Positions 1 through 8,835 of a DNA stretch of 64,000 nucleotides are shown one piece after another; the stretch's first letter is position 1; every line of letters begins with the position of its first letter. This stretch comes from Acidobacteriota bacterium. GTDB lineage: Bacteria; Acidobacteriota; UBA6911; JACQSX01. Location: positions 1 through 64,000 of the forward strand of contig JACQSX010000037.1 of NCBI GenBank assembly GCA_016211105.1. The letters run 5' to 3'. The position numbers and the translations under genes are program-made. The notes beneath the pieces were generated by a model that searched no databases, was not told where the DNA came from, and saw only the letters and a program-made list of their open reading frames with translations.

Positions 1-1
1 C

Positions 2-451
2 ATCTGCAATGCCCTGCTCGATAAGGCCTGCCGCGAGGGCTTCTCGGCGCTGTATGTTGCGGCTTCCAAGTTCTTCCGGCAACTGGTCGTAGCCTATGCC
101 GATGGAAGCTTTGACCGGCTGCTGTCCAAGTTGGCCCGCATCGACGTTTTGGCCATCGACGACTGGGGGTTGGCTCCCTTGTCCGATATGGAGCGGCGTC
201 ACCTGCTGGAGGTTCTCGATGACCGGCACGAGTCTCGCTCCACGGTCCTGACCAGCCAGTTTGAGGTTAAGGTCTGGCATGACCTGATCGGAAACCCTAC
301 GCTGGGCGACGCCATCATGGAACGGATTCTGTCGCATCACCATGAAATCGTCCTCAAAGGTGAAACCATGCGCCCGGTCAAAAAGGAGGCCAGTGGCGAC
401 GGCGCCGACAAGCGACCGTCTCGGCCAGACTCCAAGGAGGTGCAAGCATGA
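2..451 (+). CDS. istB: IstB-like helper ATPase of IS21 element, 5' truncated
   Basis: This is the C-terminal part of an IstB/DnaC-type AAA+ ATPase, which in IS21 elements helps the IstA transposase choose and activate target DNA. The frame is open from base 2, so the gene is cut by the window edge and the Walker A motif lies upstream. Visible family marks are the stretch NALLDKACREGFS, the Walker B-like LAIDDWG, the sensor region TVLTSQF and the IstB-like tail GDAIMERILSHHHEI. The first ATG in frame is at 131, but the homologous sequence starts earlier. Its stop overlaps the next start as ATGA (448-451), so the two genes are translationally coupled. Confidence 0.85.
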   Translation: MCNALLDKACREGFSALYVAASKFFRQLVVAYADGSFDRLLSKLARIDVLAIDDWGLAPLSDMERRHLLEVLDDRHESRSTVLTSQFEVKVWHDLIGNPTLGDAIMERILSHHHEIVLKGETMRPVKKEASGDGADKRPSRPDSKEVQA

Positions 452-1110
452 ACATCTCCGCGCTGATCCTGAAAAACCCACGAGGGGGGTTTGCTGCCGG
501 AGCCGAAGTACAGACAGCCATAGCCCTGCTGTCGGATGGCGCCTTCAAGCTTTTCGTTTATCTCTGCCTAAATGCTCGTCGTGAGAGTGGGGTCCTGCAG
601 GCCAGCCAAGCCGATCTGGCACGAGCCCTGAAGAAAGCGACCGGTACCATCCGGCGTAGTCTCACAGAGATGGAGGCGGCCGGTGTGTTGTGCTACACAC
701 GATTCAGTCACCACCCCTCCGGTCATGGAGTCATCCAGATTGCCGAGGCCTTCTGGCCCTATCAAACCACGCAACAGCAGTTGGCTCCTCAGGAAGGTAG
801 TGACGCTTATGTCTCAGAGATTCGGAAAATGCTCCAGCCCAGGGCTTGTGTGCACACGGCGTTCTCTGTTGCCGATGAGATCCTGGCGCGGCAATGGTTC
901 GCTCGGGGGATTGCCCTGGAGCGGATCGAGCAGGCCATCCTCATGGGGTGTGTTCGAAAATATGTATCCTGGCGCAATAACGTGGCCCAAGCTCCTATCG
1001 CCAGCCTGCATTACTTTGAGCCGGTGCTTGAGGAGGTCGACCGGCAGAAAATTACACCGGAGTACTGGAACTACCTACGCCGCCGGCTGCAGCGTATGGA
1101 AACACTTTGA
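448..1110 (+). CDS. Helix-turn-helix passenger protein coupled to istB
   Basis: A 220-residue protein with a probable winged helix-turn-helix at about residues 25-95 (LSDGAFKLFVYLCL, then SQADLARALKKATGTIRRSL), similar in layout to plasmid replication initiators and MarR-like regulators. It is followed by an unassigned helical C-terminal half with the segment SVADEILARQWFARGI. It starts inside the istB stop (ATGA) and ends before the IS terminal repeats, so it lies within the element. Its role is unknown. A DNA-binding accessory or a regulator of transposition is an inference from position. The C-terminal domain was not recognised. Confidence 0.7.
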   Translation: MNISALILKNPRGGFAAGAEVQTAIALLSDGAFKLFVYLCLNARRESGVLQASQADLARALKKATGTIRRSLTEMEAAGVLCYTRFSHHPSGHGVIQIAEAFWPYQTTQQQLAPQEGSDAYVSEIRKMLQPRACVHTAFSVADEILARQWFARGIALERIEQAILMGCVRKYVSWRNNVAQAPIASLHYFEPVLEEVDRQKITPEYWNYLRRRLQRMETL

Positions 1111-1374
1111 AAAGAGGCTCACACCAACACAGAACCTCCAGCCGGTGAAATCCCGTCTACGGCGAATCCAGGAATTGCCCGCAAAGGCTCTGAGCGTCGT
1201 GCAGAAGGTCACGCACACAGGACTACCGGCAACTCGGTCAAACTTTGACTGAGTCGCCAACTCAAAAAAGAAAGGAGATTGATGTTGATTACCACCACCG
1301 TGCTCTTGTTTCTTGACTGATGTTGTCCAGTTGAGAGAGGATACTAACCACCCAGCGTCGCTTCGCTCCAGGGG

Positions 1375-1416
1375 GTGGACAACTTCCCCGGAATCAGTGG
1401 ACAACTTGCCCGGAAT
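1375..1416 (+). repeat. Tandem terminal repeats of IS21 right end
   Basis: Two 20-base direct repeats, at 1375-1394 and 1397-1416, differ at one position and are spaced 22 bases start to start. Both begin GTGGACAACTT and end CCCGGAAT. An inverted partial copy (GTTGTCCA) lies at 1322-1329. Just inside, 1349-1379 can fold into a hairpin (CCACCC pairing with GGGTGG). Multiple repeated transposase-binding sites at the ends are a known feature of IS21 elements. Confidence 0.7.
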
Positions 1417-1732
1417 ACGCATCGGCGAGCGTGTGAAAAAATTGTCGCCGGCGCCGAACCCATTGACACATACTCACCACAGGGGAGGGGAAAAGGCTGA
1501 GATGCCACTGAAAAAGAAGACTCTGCACAGCATTGGAAGCCTCCATGGTCCCGGCAGGGTAGTAATCTTTTAACACACTCTCAGTCGTCGGTACATGTCC
1601 ACCCACAGCAGGCGTTTCGGCCTTCTCGCGTCTTCCATGCTGACTGGACTGCGTTTCGCCCATTTGGACCAGAAGAATTGCCTGTGACAACGACTTCATA
1701 TATCCTTCCAGTTCTACAAAGGGTGAAGGAAC
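1417..1732. other. Non-coding stretch beyond IS21 end
   Basis: About 316 bases between the IS terminus and the DUF5655 gene. No convincing gene, RNA or terminator was seen. A minus-strand frame (1762 to 1394) stays open through the whole stretch and reads into the IS repeat, which could be chance or the remains of an interrupted gene. It shows no domain that I recognise. Confidence 0.4.
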
Positions 1733-2149
1733 ATGATTAAAAGTGTTTGGCAGTGCCCGCATTGCTCGCGTTCTTTTTCACGGGTTGGACAAATACACTC
1801 ATGTGAAAGAGTTCCCATTGAGCACCATTTTCAGAGCAGCCTGCCTCACGTACGTAAGCTGTTCAAGAACTTGGTGACACAGATTGAAAGATTCGGCCCC
1901 GTGACTGTAAGCTCGGCCAAGAACAGCATTAATCTGCAGCGCCGGAGCCAATTTTGTTCTATCTATGCGCGCAAGCGGCATCTTCTGGTTGAACTTGTCG
2001 GAGATCGAAACCTGACGGATCCAGTTATCCTAAAAGTTACGCAGCCTTCCTCGGACCGTTTCATATACACGTTCCATATTGCCAAAGCCGAGGACTTAAA
2101 CCAAAAAATCCTTGCGTGGCTAAAACGAGCGTATCAGTTGGCAGCCTGA
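1733..2149 (+). CDS. DUF5655 domain protein with N-terminal zinc finger
   Basis: A 138-residue protein with an N-terminal Cys-Cys-His-Cys finger (CPHCSRSF followed by HSC) and then a DUF5655 domain of about 110 residues, recognised from FKNLVTQIERFGPVTV and the downstream YARKRHLLVELV. Proteins of this family are small, widespread and uncharacterised, and are often annotated as transporters without good reason. The ATG at 1733 is preceded by AAGGAAC, a fair ribosome site. It is isolated just outside the IS21 element. No function is assigned. Confidence 0.75.
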   Translation: MIKSVWQCPHCSRSFSRVGQIHSCERVPIEHHFQSSLPHVRKLFKNLVTQIERFGPVTVSSAKNSINLQRRSQFCSIYARKRHLLVELVGDRNLTDPVILKVTQPSSDRFIYTFHIAKAEDLNQKILAWLKRAYQLAA

Positions 2150-2381
2150 ACGATCTGCCCGCCGTGGTTCCCTTTTGGCTCAAAGCTACGAATTGTTTTA
2201 AGATTTATATATGAGCATGGCCCTGATGCCAGAAAGGAAAGGGAGTCTAGAGGAACGCAGCCGCAAAGGACCCAGCCTTGGAGAGAACCCGATCGGTTCG
2301 AGCGCTGCCGAGGGAGACTGGCTTTCTTTGCTTTGGGTTTCTCTACACCCTTTCAGGACAGGCACCTTGGAGAGACGCTGC

Positions 2382-3467
2382 GTGGAGAGCCCCAGACCTC
2401 ACGCTTATCGTTGGGTAACTTCCTTTATTCTCGGAGTACTCATTTTTTCGGTCAGTCTGACGTCTGTGGTCGCGCAGCCTGGAGGCGTCAGTCCTTCAAA
2501 CTTCTCTCTCGTCGGTTTTCGCCGGCAAATCACTTGGCAACCCAAAGCAGGAGACGTGGCGCAGGCAACCGGACTGCAATCGGCGTGGCTAACGTCCTTT
2601 GGCTTAGTATCACTTCAGTCCCTGACCCACAACCGTAACCGTGCCCAGATAACTATTTTGGAAATGATTGATCCCGCCGGCGCCTATGGCCTTTTTACGT
2701 TAGCGGCAGCTCCCCTGCCTTTTTCCTTGCCGATCGGCGGCGGCGCCAAAGCGTCGGAGAACCGTTTGATATTTTGGAAGAGCAATTATTTTTTTCTAAT
2801 GCAGGGGACTGAGACCGCACTTTTGGCTACGTGGGCGGAAGAACTGCAAAAACAGGTTAGTGGTAAAGACGATTTGCCCATCGTCGTGGAGTTACTTCCC
2901 CGCAAGGATCTCAACGTGGCCACGGTTCAGTTTTTCGTCAAAGATTTGATACCAAGTGACGGCAGGCTGGGCGAGATGCGTTCTATGTTAGGGGTAAACA
3001 AGAGCGTCCAGGCAGCGATCGGCCGCTACTTTCCCAGTGAAAAGCGCTTGATCGTGCTGGGATATCCAACATACGCACTGGCCCTGGAAAGTTTCGAAAG
3101 AGTCAAAGGGTATGTGAAGGACAAAAGTCACGGAGTTTACGCCAAGCGTGCCGGCGTAGTGCTGGCACTAACCGAAGAGATGCCAAAGCAACAGGCGCTG
3201 GAGCTACTCGACAAAATTCAGTACACACCATCGGTAAAATGGATTGTCGACAAGCAGGACCCCAGGCCGAAAGGCGGAGGTGTCCCTTTTCTGTTGAATA
3301 CCGTGGTGGGATCTCTTGCATTGAGCTTCCTGTTCTTACTAGCCACAGCCGTGCTAGGAACGGCGCTCGGTGTGTTTCGCTTTTACTTGCGACTCATCTC
3401 ACCTGATAATTTCCTCGACAGGCCCCAACGAGCGGGGATGATCCGACTGAAACTCGTGGATAAGTGA
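2382..3467 (+). CDS. Secreted or membrane-anchored DUF6599 family protein
   Basis: About 361 residues. I favour the GTG at 2382: it has GGAG nine bases upstream and directly precedes a signal peptide (SPRPHAYRW, hydrophobic FILGVLIFSVSL, cleavage near VVAQ). The frame is open from an ATG at 2211, which would put an unlikely 57-residue tail before the signal. The middle matches the DUF6599 family known from acidobacteria (DPAGAYGLFTL, RLIFWKSNYFFLMQG). A membrane segment lies near the C-terminus (NTVVGSLALSFLFLLATAVL). That would leave the main domain outside the membrane and a short basic tail in the cytoplasm. Function unknown. Confidence 0.7.
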   Translation: MESPRPHAYRWVTSFILGVLIFSVSLTSVVAQPGGVSPSNFSLVGFRRQITWQPKAGDVAQATGLQSAWLTSFGLVSLQSLTHNRNRAQITILEMIDPAGAYGLFTLAAAPLPFSLPIGGGAKASENRLIFWKSNYFFLMQGTETALLATWAEELQKQVSGKDDLPIVVELLPRKDLNVATVQFFVKDLIPSDGRLGEMRSMLGVNKSVQAAIGRYFPSEKRLIVLGYPTYALALESFERVKGYVKDKSHGVYAKRAGVVLALTEEMPKQQALELLDKIQYTPSVKWIVDKQDPRPKGGGVPFLLNTVVGSLALSFLFLLATAVLGTALGVFRFYLRLISPDNFLDRPQRAGMIRLKLVDK

Positions 3468-3496
3468 TCGAGACTGGTCTCGTATGAGCTAAGCCC

Positions 3497-4183
3497 GTGA
3501 TTCCTTTCCGCGATAACATCCCATCTCGTTCCTTCCCCTTCGCGACCTTATTCCTCATTGGCGTGAACTGCGCAACTTTTCTCTATGAACTCTCTTTGGG
3601 TCGCCGACTGACTTTATTGATCCTACAATTCGGAGTTATTCCTGCCAGATTCCAGTTGACGCCCTCTCTCCAAATGATTTCAAAGAATGGCGTGGACCTT
3701 TTCACTTCCATGTTCCTGCATGGTGGCTGGATTCACTTGCTCGGCAACATGTGGTTCCTCTGGATTTTCGGCGATAACGTAGAAGACCTCATGGGACACT
3801 TCCGTTTTCTGGTTTTTTACTTGTCTTCCGGGGTTGTCGGAGGTCTGGTTCACATCTTTTTCAATCTTGAGTCGCCCCTTCCCAGTATCGGAGCGAGCGG
3901 AGCCGTGGCGGGTGTCCTGGGCGCCTACTTGGTGAGTTATCCATTTGCGCGTGTGCTGACACTGGTGCCGCTTTTTTTGTTCTGGCCGATCGTTGAATTG
4001 CCGGCCATGCTGGTCTTAGGAAGCTGGTTTCTAATACAGTTGCTCAATGGGACGGTATCCCTTGATCCGACAATGGGTAGCTCGGATCAGGTTGCCTATT
4101 GGGCCCACGTAGGAGGATTTCTCTCTGGCATCACTTTGCTGGGATTTTTGAAACAACGTCGCCGGAAGGTACGAGTCCTTTGA
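3497..4183 (+). CDS. Rhomboid family intramembrane serine protease
   Basis: A 228-residue polytopic membrane protein of the rhomboid family, which cleaves transmembrane helices inside the bilayer. The catalytic serine is in GASGAV (S134). The paired histidine is in AHVGGF (H204). The FLHGGWIHLLGNMWFLWIFG block between residues 73 and 92 holds the conserved HGGWxHLLGNM motif. Start is GTG at 3497. It follows the DUF6599 gene by 29 bases on the same strand and may be co-transcribed. The substrate is not predictable. Confidence 0.9.
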   Translation: MIPFRDNIPSRSFPFATLFLIGVNCATFLYELSLGRRLTLLILQFGVIPARFQLTPSLQMISKNGVDLFTSMFLHGGWIHLLGNMWFLWIFGDNVEDLMGHFRFLVFYLSSGVVGGLVHIFFNLESPLPSIGASGAVAGVLGAYLVSYPFARVLTLVPLFLFWPIVELPAMLVLGSWFLIQLLNGTVSLDPTMGSSDQVAYWAHVGGFLSGITLLGFLKQRRRKVRVL

Positions 4184-4286
4184 AAAAATATGACCAGCCA
4201 TTGTGAACCCAACCGCCCGGACGGCTACAGGAAGTTGATTCACCCACCGGTTGGAAAACACTCGTTAGACTGCCGACGCGAAAAAC

Positions 4287-4550
4287 TCAAATGGACTCGA
4301 CGTAGAGGAAACGCAAGCAGGAAGCGCAATTTATAAAAGCTCCCGCTTTCGCCTCCTGCAGTGGCTTGGCGGCGACGGTTACATTGCATGCAGCGCAGTG
4401 GCCTCCATGGATAGGTGCAAATGCACCATACCTTGTTCTTCCGGTAAATTTCGTCAGCAACCGTTCCAGTAACGCCCTCGATTGTGGCTGCTGACGAAGC
4501 AGGTTTTGCTGCAAGGCTTCTACTTTCGATGCCCCTGTGCTCGTAGTCAT
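4287..4550 (-). CDS. Short C4-type zinc-ribbon protein
   Basis: About 87 residues ending in a four-cysteine zinc ribbon (HCAACNV, then NCASCLRFLYVES), which matches the C-terminal ribbon of CdsZ/C4-type zinc-ribbon proteins. In that family the ribbon normally follows a coiled coil of roughly 150-200 residues; here only a short helical stretch (KVEALQQNLLRQQ) precedes it. I chose the ATG at 4550 because GGAG lies ten bases upstream. The frame is open to 4730, but that part is low-complexity and arginine-rich. It could be a minimal family member or a decayed gene. Confidence 0.55.
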   Translation of the reverse strand: MTTSTGASKVEALQQNLLRQQPQSRALLERLLTKFTGRTRYGAFAPIHGGHCAACNVTVAAKPLQEAKAGAFINCASCLRFLYVESI

Positions 4551-4856
4551 CTTTCGTCTTCTCCTACTGCCCCAGAGCGACTTTCCCTTACTCAGGGGAA
4601 GTCGAAGCGAGGGTCGCGATTTGCTGACAACTCCCCCGCGCTCCGTATTCCTAAGTTTCTTCTGTGTGCGCCTCATTGCACCTGATCTTCCTCTCTGTCT
4701 TTGTCGATTTCGATAAAGCCTAGCCGGCAACAGACAAGTCCAGTAACGCCAGATTGCTCTAGTCCATTACCAAAAAATTCATGGTTCTAGATATCGACCC
4801 ACTTAATGAGAAACTCACGCATTCGGGCCGGGCGCTCACACCATCCGGCCTCTTTT

Positions 4857-5192
4857 TCAGCCAGGACGCTCCAATCGTATCTCTTCAAGCATACTGCGAA
4901 CACCTACCAGCTGATTGTTGAATATTTCCCTGGCAGCGTCCAGCAGCTTAAAAATCGCTTTGTCACTCACCGAGTAGTAGACGTTGGATCCCTCTTTGCG
5001 CGCTACGACGATGTTCTTATTACGCAGGACGGCAAGTTGCTGAGAGGCATTCGCGGGTTCCACTTTGAATCTCTGGCTGATTTCGTTGACCGTGAGTTCC
5101 CCCCCTCGAAGACCATCCAGGATGGAGATCCTCAACGGATGTGCGAGCGCCTTAAAGAATTCCGCCTTAAACATGCTCAATTGCTGTCTCAT
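4857..5192 (-). CDS. ArsR family winged-helix transcriptional repressor
   Basis: A 111-residue ArsR/SmtB-type winged helix regulator: KALAHPLRISILDGL (helix 1-2), LTVNEISQRFKV and ANASQQLAVLRNKNIV (recognition helix), and the wing ARKEGSNVYYSV. The metal-binding CxC signature of arsenic and zinc sensors is absent, so the signal is unlikely to be a thiol-bound metal at that site. The ATG at 5192 has GGAG five bases upstream; a GTG/ATG further up at 5213 is less likely. No obvious partner gene is adjacent, so the target is unknown. Confidence 0.88.
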   Translation of the reverse strand: MRQQLSMFKAEFFKALAHPLRISILDGLRGGELTVNEISQRFKVEPANASQQLAVLRNKNIVVARKEGSNVYYSVSDKAIFKLLDAAREIFNNQLVGVRSMLEEIRLERPG

Positions 5193-5476
5193 TAAGTCTC
5201 CACACACTCGCAAGATTTAATATCCTTGAATTCTTGCATATCTAGGGCTCGACGTCAACAGAAACTGTCTTACGGGACCAAGGTCTTTCTGCGCAGGGCG
5301 ATTCTAGGACGAGGTGGAGCAGCGGCAGATGATTTTTCTGTCGGCTGCCCGGGGCGGTCTTGAAAAATGCAAACAGTTACTGGACAACGACGGGATCTAG
5401 AGGGGTGCCAGGAGCCTATACCGAAATTACCAGCCGTCTTCCGTGCGCAGTGATAATAACGTAGCCGGCATGCTTA

Positions 5477-7717
5477 TTAGAAATCTAACAGATGAGTGTA
5501 CTTAAAAGTCAAGCCTTTATCCACTGCACCTGAAAACGTCACATCCCGTTGCTCGTTGTAGACGATGAAGAAATCGCTCATAGGCCTATGGATAAAATTC
5601 AGCCGGATGTTGGAACTAACCCTCTTTTTCTCACTGCTGTATTGGATGAATGCGTTTAGAAACAACCGAGTGCTAAAGCCATAATTCAGTCTGATGCCCA
5701 ACAGATTCGAGGAAAACGAAGTCCCGGGCAAATCGATAGCATTTCTCTCATACCTGATCGCAGCCGAGAACTTATAGTTGGGTCGAAACGTACCTGCCAG
5801 ATTCAGGGAGGTCTTTTTCCCATGATAAAAGTTACCGTTTGAAAACCTCAGGTCACCCGATACCATCCTGCTCTTATCGGTGTTACCCATCACCAGCACC
5901 TCGGAAAAATCGTAGTCCCCAACTGGGATGACGACATTCGGTCGGAGGCGAAACGGCTCATCCAATCTCTCAAAATTCTTCCTGGCTGTTACCTCAAAGA
6001 CTGCACCGTTATGGAACCAAATCCGAAAAATAGGCCGAAAGAGCTTGGTGACCGGCTTGTTGTGTTGATCGGTCGTATATTCGAGGACGCCTTTAAAAAC
6101 GATAATATCTCTAAAAATGCGATTTTTTTGTGGACGGTAGTGATAGCCCCATTCGAGCTGCGACAGGCGCATGCCGGTTCTGCGCACATATCCGACGTCT
6201 GCCTTGAAGTTCTCCTGGACATCCAAATAAGAAGCATAAAAGTCAATGCGTCGATCTGTCCAATCCACCGCCATTTTCCCCGCCAGATTGTTGCGGGTAA
6301 CTCCGGGGGTTTGGATCCTCGCCACAAAGGAATTTAGCCTCAGGTTTTCAAAGAATCGAAAGTTGCCGTCCACGCCAAAAGCTCGATGCTCGTTGGGAGA
6401 AAAATTGGAATACCGGTTGATGAAAATCGCCCCAATATTGGACCTTGAGAAGATTTGTCTTTTAAGTCTCGCAACCGTAAAGTTATGCGCCGGTGTCTCA
6501 CCCATTTCTTTCGTCTGGATATTGAGCAATCCCAAACCATAATTGCCCACTCTGCCGGTCAACCTGCTCCCTCCCCGAATCGGAACGACTTCTCCATCAT
6601 CGGACAGGCCAATTCTGCGACTAAAAAATAACATGAGTTCCGGGTCTCTAGGGGGCCCTGAGACCTTGGGCACCTCGCCAAATTGAAAGAGCCCGGCGTT
6701 CTCCAGAAAGAACTCCCTCTTTTCCGGGAAAAACAAGGGGAAGCGCGTCAGGTTGATTTGTTGTTCATCCACTTCTACTTGAGAAAAATCGGTGTTGTAC
6801 GTGCCATCTAAAGTTAGTCCCGGAGTGATGCCATATTTCAAATCAATTCCGCCATCGAAGTGTGTTGTCGCAGATCCTTGTTGGTTCAAAGACAATTGAC
6901 TGATCTCGGCCACAGCAAAAGGCTTTATCTTCAAATTACGTCCTTGTTTGATCCCTTCGAGTCCACGTAATTCCCCCGCATAGGACACGTGCTGCAACTG
7001 ATTCCGCAGAGGAATCGGGGCCCAGTAAGCGGTTTCATTCTTACGTCGAACCTTGCGCAGGAAGTTCACCCCCCAAACCGGTGTCCCGGTCTCGCTAAAT
7101 CGAAGCGTTTTGAACGGAATGGCAATCTCAACGGCCCATCCGTAATCGTAAACCTTGGCTCTTACAAACCACACGCCTTCCCAGTTTACGTTTACGTCTC
7201 TCCCGTCATCGATCGCTTGAAACTCCCGTCTGGCTCCCTTTGGATTGGTCAAAAACGCAAATCCATTTCTTTTGTCGCGGAAAGTATCCAAAATAAGCCC
7301 GAATACATCTGTTTCTTCGCCCTCAAAGTCACGCCGTAAATCAAAAACAGTGATCTTATGCGGTTCGCTATCGAAGCAAAAAGCCCCGACATAAAGATTG
7401 TCGGCGTCATACACGACCCGAACTTCGGTTCGTTCCGTAGCAGGTTTCCCTGGATAAGGTTCCGTTTGTACGAAATCTGTGGCTGGGAGGGCATTCTGCC
7501 AAATCCCCTCATTTAACTCCCCATCAACCTCGATTCTTTCTGCTGTGGGAATAGCAATGACTCCCTTATTCGGTACCTGTCTTTGCGGTTGGCCGACAAG
7601 AGAAGTACTTGTTTGTTGCGCATGACTGACGGAAATCACGAAAAGGGGTAAGGAAAATCGGAGAACGCGGGCGGTGAACCAGGGCATAGTCTTACTCATT
7701 GCGTTTGTCGCCGGCAC
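5477..7717 (-). CDS. DUF5916 outer-membrane protein with CBM9-like N-domain
   Basis: A 746-residue exported protein. A signal peptide (RFSLPLFVISVSHAQ) precedes a CBM9-like beta-sandwich (IEVDGELNEGIWQNA, DADNLYVGAFCFD) over roughly residues 55-250. This is followed by a DUF5916 region rich in amphipathic strands and ending in an aromatic-terminal strand (TFKYTHLLDF), as expected of an outer-membrane beta-barrel. The family is common in Bacteroidetes and Acidobacteriota and its role is unproven; sugar binding is suggested only by the CBM9-like fold. GTG at 7717 has GGGA close upstream; ATGs at 7699 and 7687 are alternatives. It follows ftsY by 32 bases. Confidence 0.8.
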   Translation of the reverse strand: MPATNAMSKTMPWFTARVLRFSLPLFVISVSHAQQTSTSLVGQPQRQVPNKGVIAIPTAERIEVDGELNEGIWQNALPATDFVQTEPYPGKPATERTEVRVVYDADNLYVGAFCFDSEPHKITVFDLRRDFEGEETDVFGLILDTFRDKRNGFAFLTNPKGARREFQAIDDGRDVNVNWEGVWFVRAKVYDYGWAVEIAIPFKTLRFSETGTPVWGVNFLRKVRRKNETAYWAPIPLRNQLQHVSYAGELRGLEGIKQGRNLKIKPFAVAEISQLSLNQQGSATTHFDGGIDLKYGITPGLTLDGTYNTDFSQVEVDEQQINLTRFPLFFPEKREFFLENAGLFQFGEVPKVSGPPRDPELMLFFSRRIGLSDDGEVVPIRGGSRLTGRVGNYGLGLLNIQTKEMGETPAHNFTVARLKRQIFSRSNIGAIFINRYSNFSPNEHRAFGVDGNFRFFENLRLNSFVARIQTPGVTRNNLAGKMAVDWTDRRIDFYASYLDVQENFKADVGYVRRTGMRLSQLEWGYHYRPQKNRIFRDIIVFKGVLEYTTDQHNKPVTKLFRPIFRIWFHNGAVFEVTARKNFERLDEPFRLRPNVVIPVGDYDFSEVLVMGNTDKSRMVSGDLRFSNGNFYHGKKTSLNLAGTFRPNYKFSAAIRYERNAIDLPGTSFSSNLLGIRLNYGFSTRLFLNAFIQYSSEKKRVSSNIRLNFIHRPMSDFFIVYNEQRDVTFSGAVDKGLTFKYTHLLDF

Positions 7718-7749
7718 TTCCCAAGAGTTGACCCTTCTTTGTCAACAAC

Positions 7750-8691
7750 TCATTCAAACAACCCGTCAACATAGGCCTCCGGGGAAAAAACCATCAGATC
7801 CTCGATGCTCTCTCCTACACCGATGTAGCGGATCGGGATTTGCAGTTCCTTCGTAATCGCAACCACAATCCCACCTTTTGCGGTGCCGTCCAACTTGGTC
7901 ACGATCAAGCCAGTCACGCCCACGGCTCGAGTGAACTCACGGGCCTGCGTTAGTCCGTTTTGTCCCGTAGTCGCATCGATCACCAGAAAAACATCGTGGG
8001 GAGCGCCCCCGAGTTCACGACCCGAGATGCGTTTCATCTTTTCCAGCTCTTGCATCAGGTTACTCTTCGTGTGCAGGCGGCCCGCAGTGTCGACAATTAA
8101 AATATTCTTGCCCCGTGCCTTGGAGGCTGCAATGGCATCGAATAACACCGCGGAGGGATCTGTCCCCGTCTTCTGTTTGATCAATTCAACTTGATTTCGC
8201 TGAGCCCAGATCTCCAGTTGCTCTACCGCCGCCGCGCGAAAAGTATCCGCGGCACAAATCAAAACGTCCTTGCCCTCTTCTTGCCGATAAAGCCGCGCCA
8301 GTTTGCCAATCGTGGTAGTCTTGCCCACCCCATTGACTCCAATCATCATTACTAAGCGGAGCGGGACATCAGCGCTGCTTTGGCTCGATTCGACGCCCTT
8401 CAAAATATCCAAGAGTTCATCCTTGATCAGCTTCTTGACTTCGCGGATATTTCTAAGTTGCTTGCTGGTGGCCCTCAGACGAATCTTATCAATCAGGTCG
8501 GTCGCAGTTTGGACGCCCAGATCTGTGGAAATCAGGATGCGTTCCAACTCCTCCAAGAACGCTTCGTCAATTTCCTTCTCTCTACCCAAAGCCTCGTCAA
8601 TCTTGGCAACAAACTCTTGCTTGGTAGCCTGAATCGCTTCTTTCAGTCGCGCAAGATAGCCGGGCTGTTCCCTATAATTAAAAATGCTCAC
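7750..8691 (-). CDS. ftsY: Signal recognition particle receptor FtsY
   Basis: A 313-residue SRP-family GTPase that docks ribosome-SRP complexes at the inner membrane. An N-terminal helical N domain is followed by the NG GTPase core: GVNGVGKTTTIGKLA (P-loop), DTFRAAA, DTAGR, TKLDGTAKGG, and the closing GVGESIEDLMVF. The acidic A domain of E. coli FtsY is absent, as in many bacteria. Its partner Ffh is encoded at 55292-56623. It lies downstream of birA on the same strand with 144 bases between them. Confidence 0.96.
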   Translation of the reverse strand: MSIFNYREQPGYLARLKEAIQATKQEFVAKIDEALGREKEIDEAFLEELERILISTDLGVQTATDLIDKIRLRATSKQLRNIREVKKLIKDELLDILKGVESSQSSADVPLRLVMMIGVNGVGKTTTIGKLARLYRQEEGKDVLICAADTFRAAAVEQLEIWAQRNQVELIKQKTGTDPSAVLFDAIAASKARGKNILIVDTAGRLHTKSNLMQELEKMKRISGRELGGAPHDVFLVIDATTGQNGLTQAREFTRAVGVTGLIVTKLDGTAKGGIVVAITKELQIPIRYIGVGESIEDLMVFSPEAYVDGLFE

Positions 8692-8835
8692 GACTCGATT
8701 CTACACGGTAATTCCAAGCACCGCCTTCGCCCACCATTTACGATTGCCGAAATACCAAAGCATCTCGTCTCCTTGCCCTTCCTTCCAATCCTTGCTTTCT
8801 CGGATAGAGGAAAAATCATCCTGATTACTTCGCGG

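Larger units (their letters stand above)
1..1416 (+). mobile_element. IS21-family insertion sequence, right part
   Basis: The first 1.4 kb reads as the distal part of an IS21-type element: the end of istB, a coupled passenger gene and then tandem terminal repeats at 1375-1416. The left end and the istA transposase lie outside the window. The right boundary is set at the end of the second repeat. The direct repeat of target DNA cannot be checked without the left end. Family assignment rests on the IstB-like ATPase and the repeated terminus, both typical of IS21. Confidence 0.7.

Noticed and set aside
683-1252. 189-codon frame overlapping the HTH passenger gene
   Set aside because: Shifted frame of the coupled gene; composition is arginine/serine-rich and no ribosome site precedes it.
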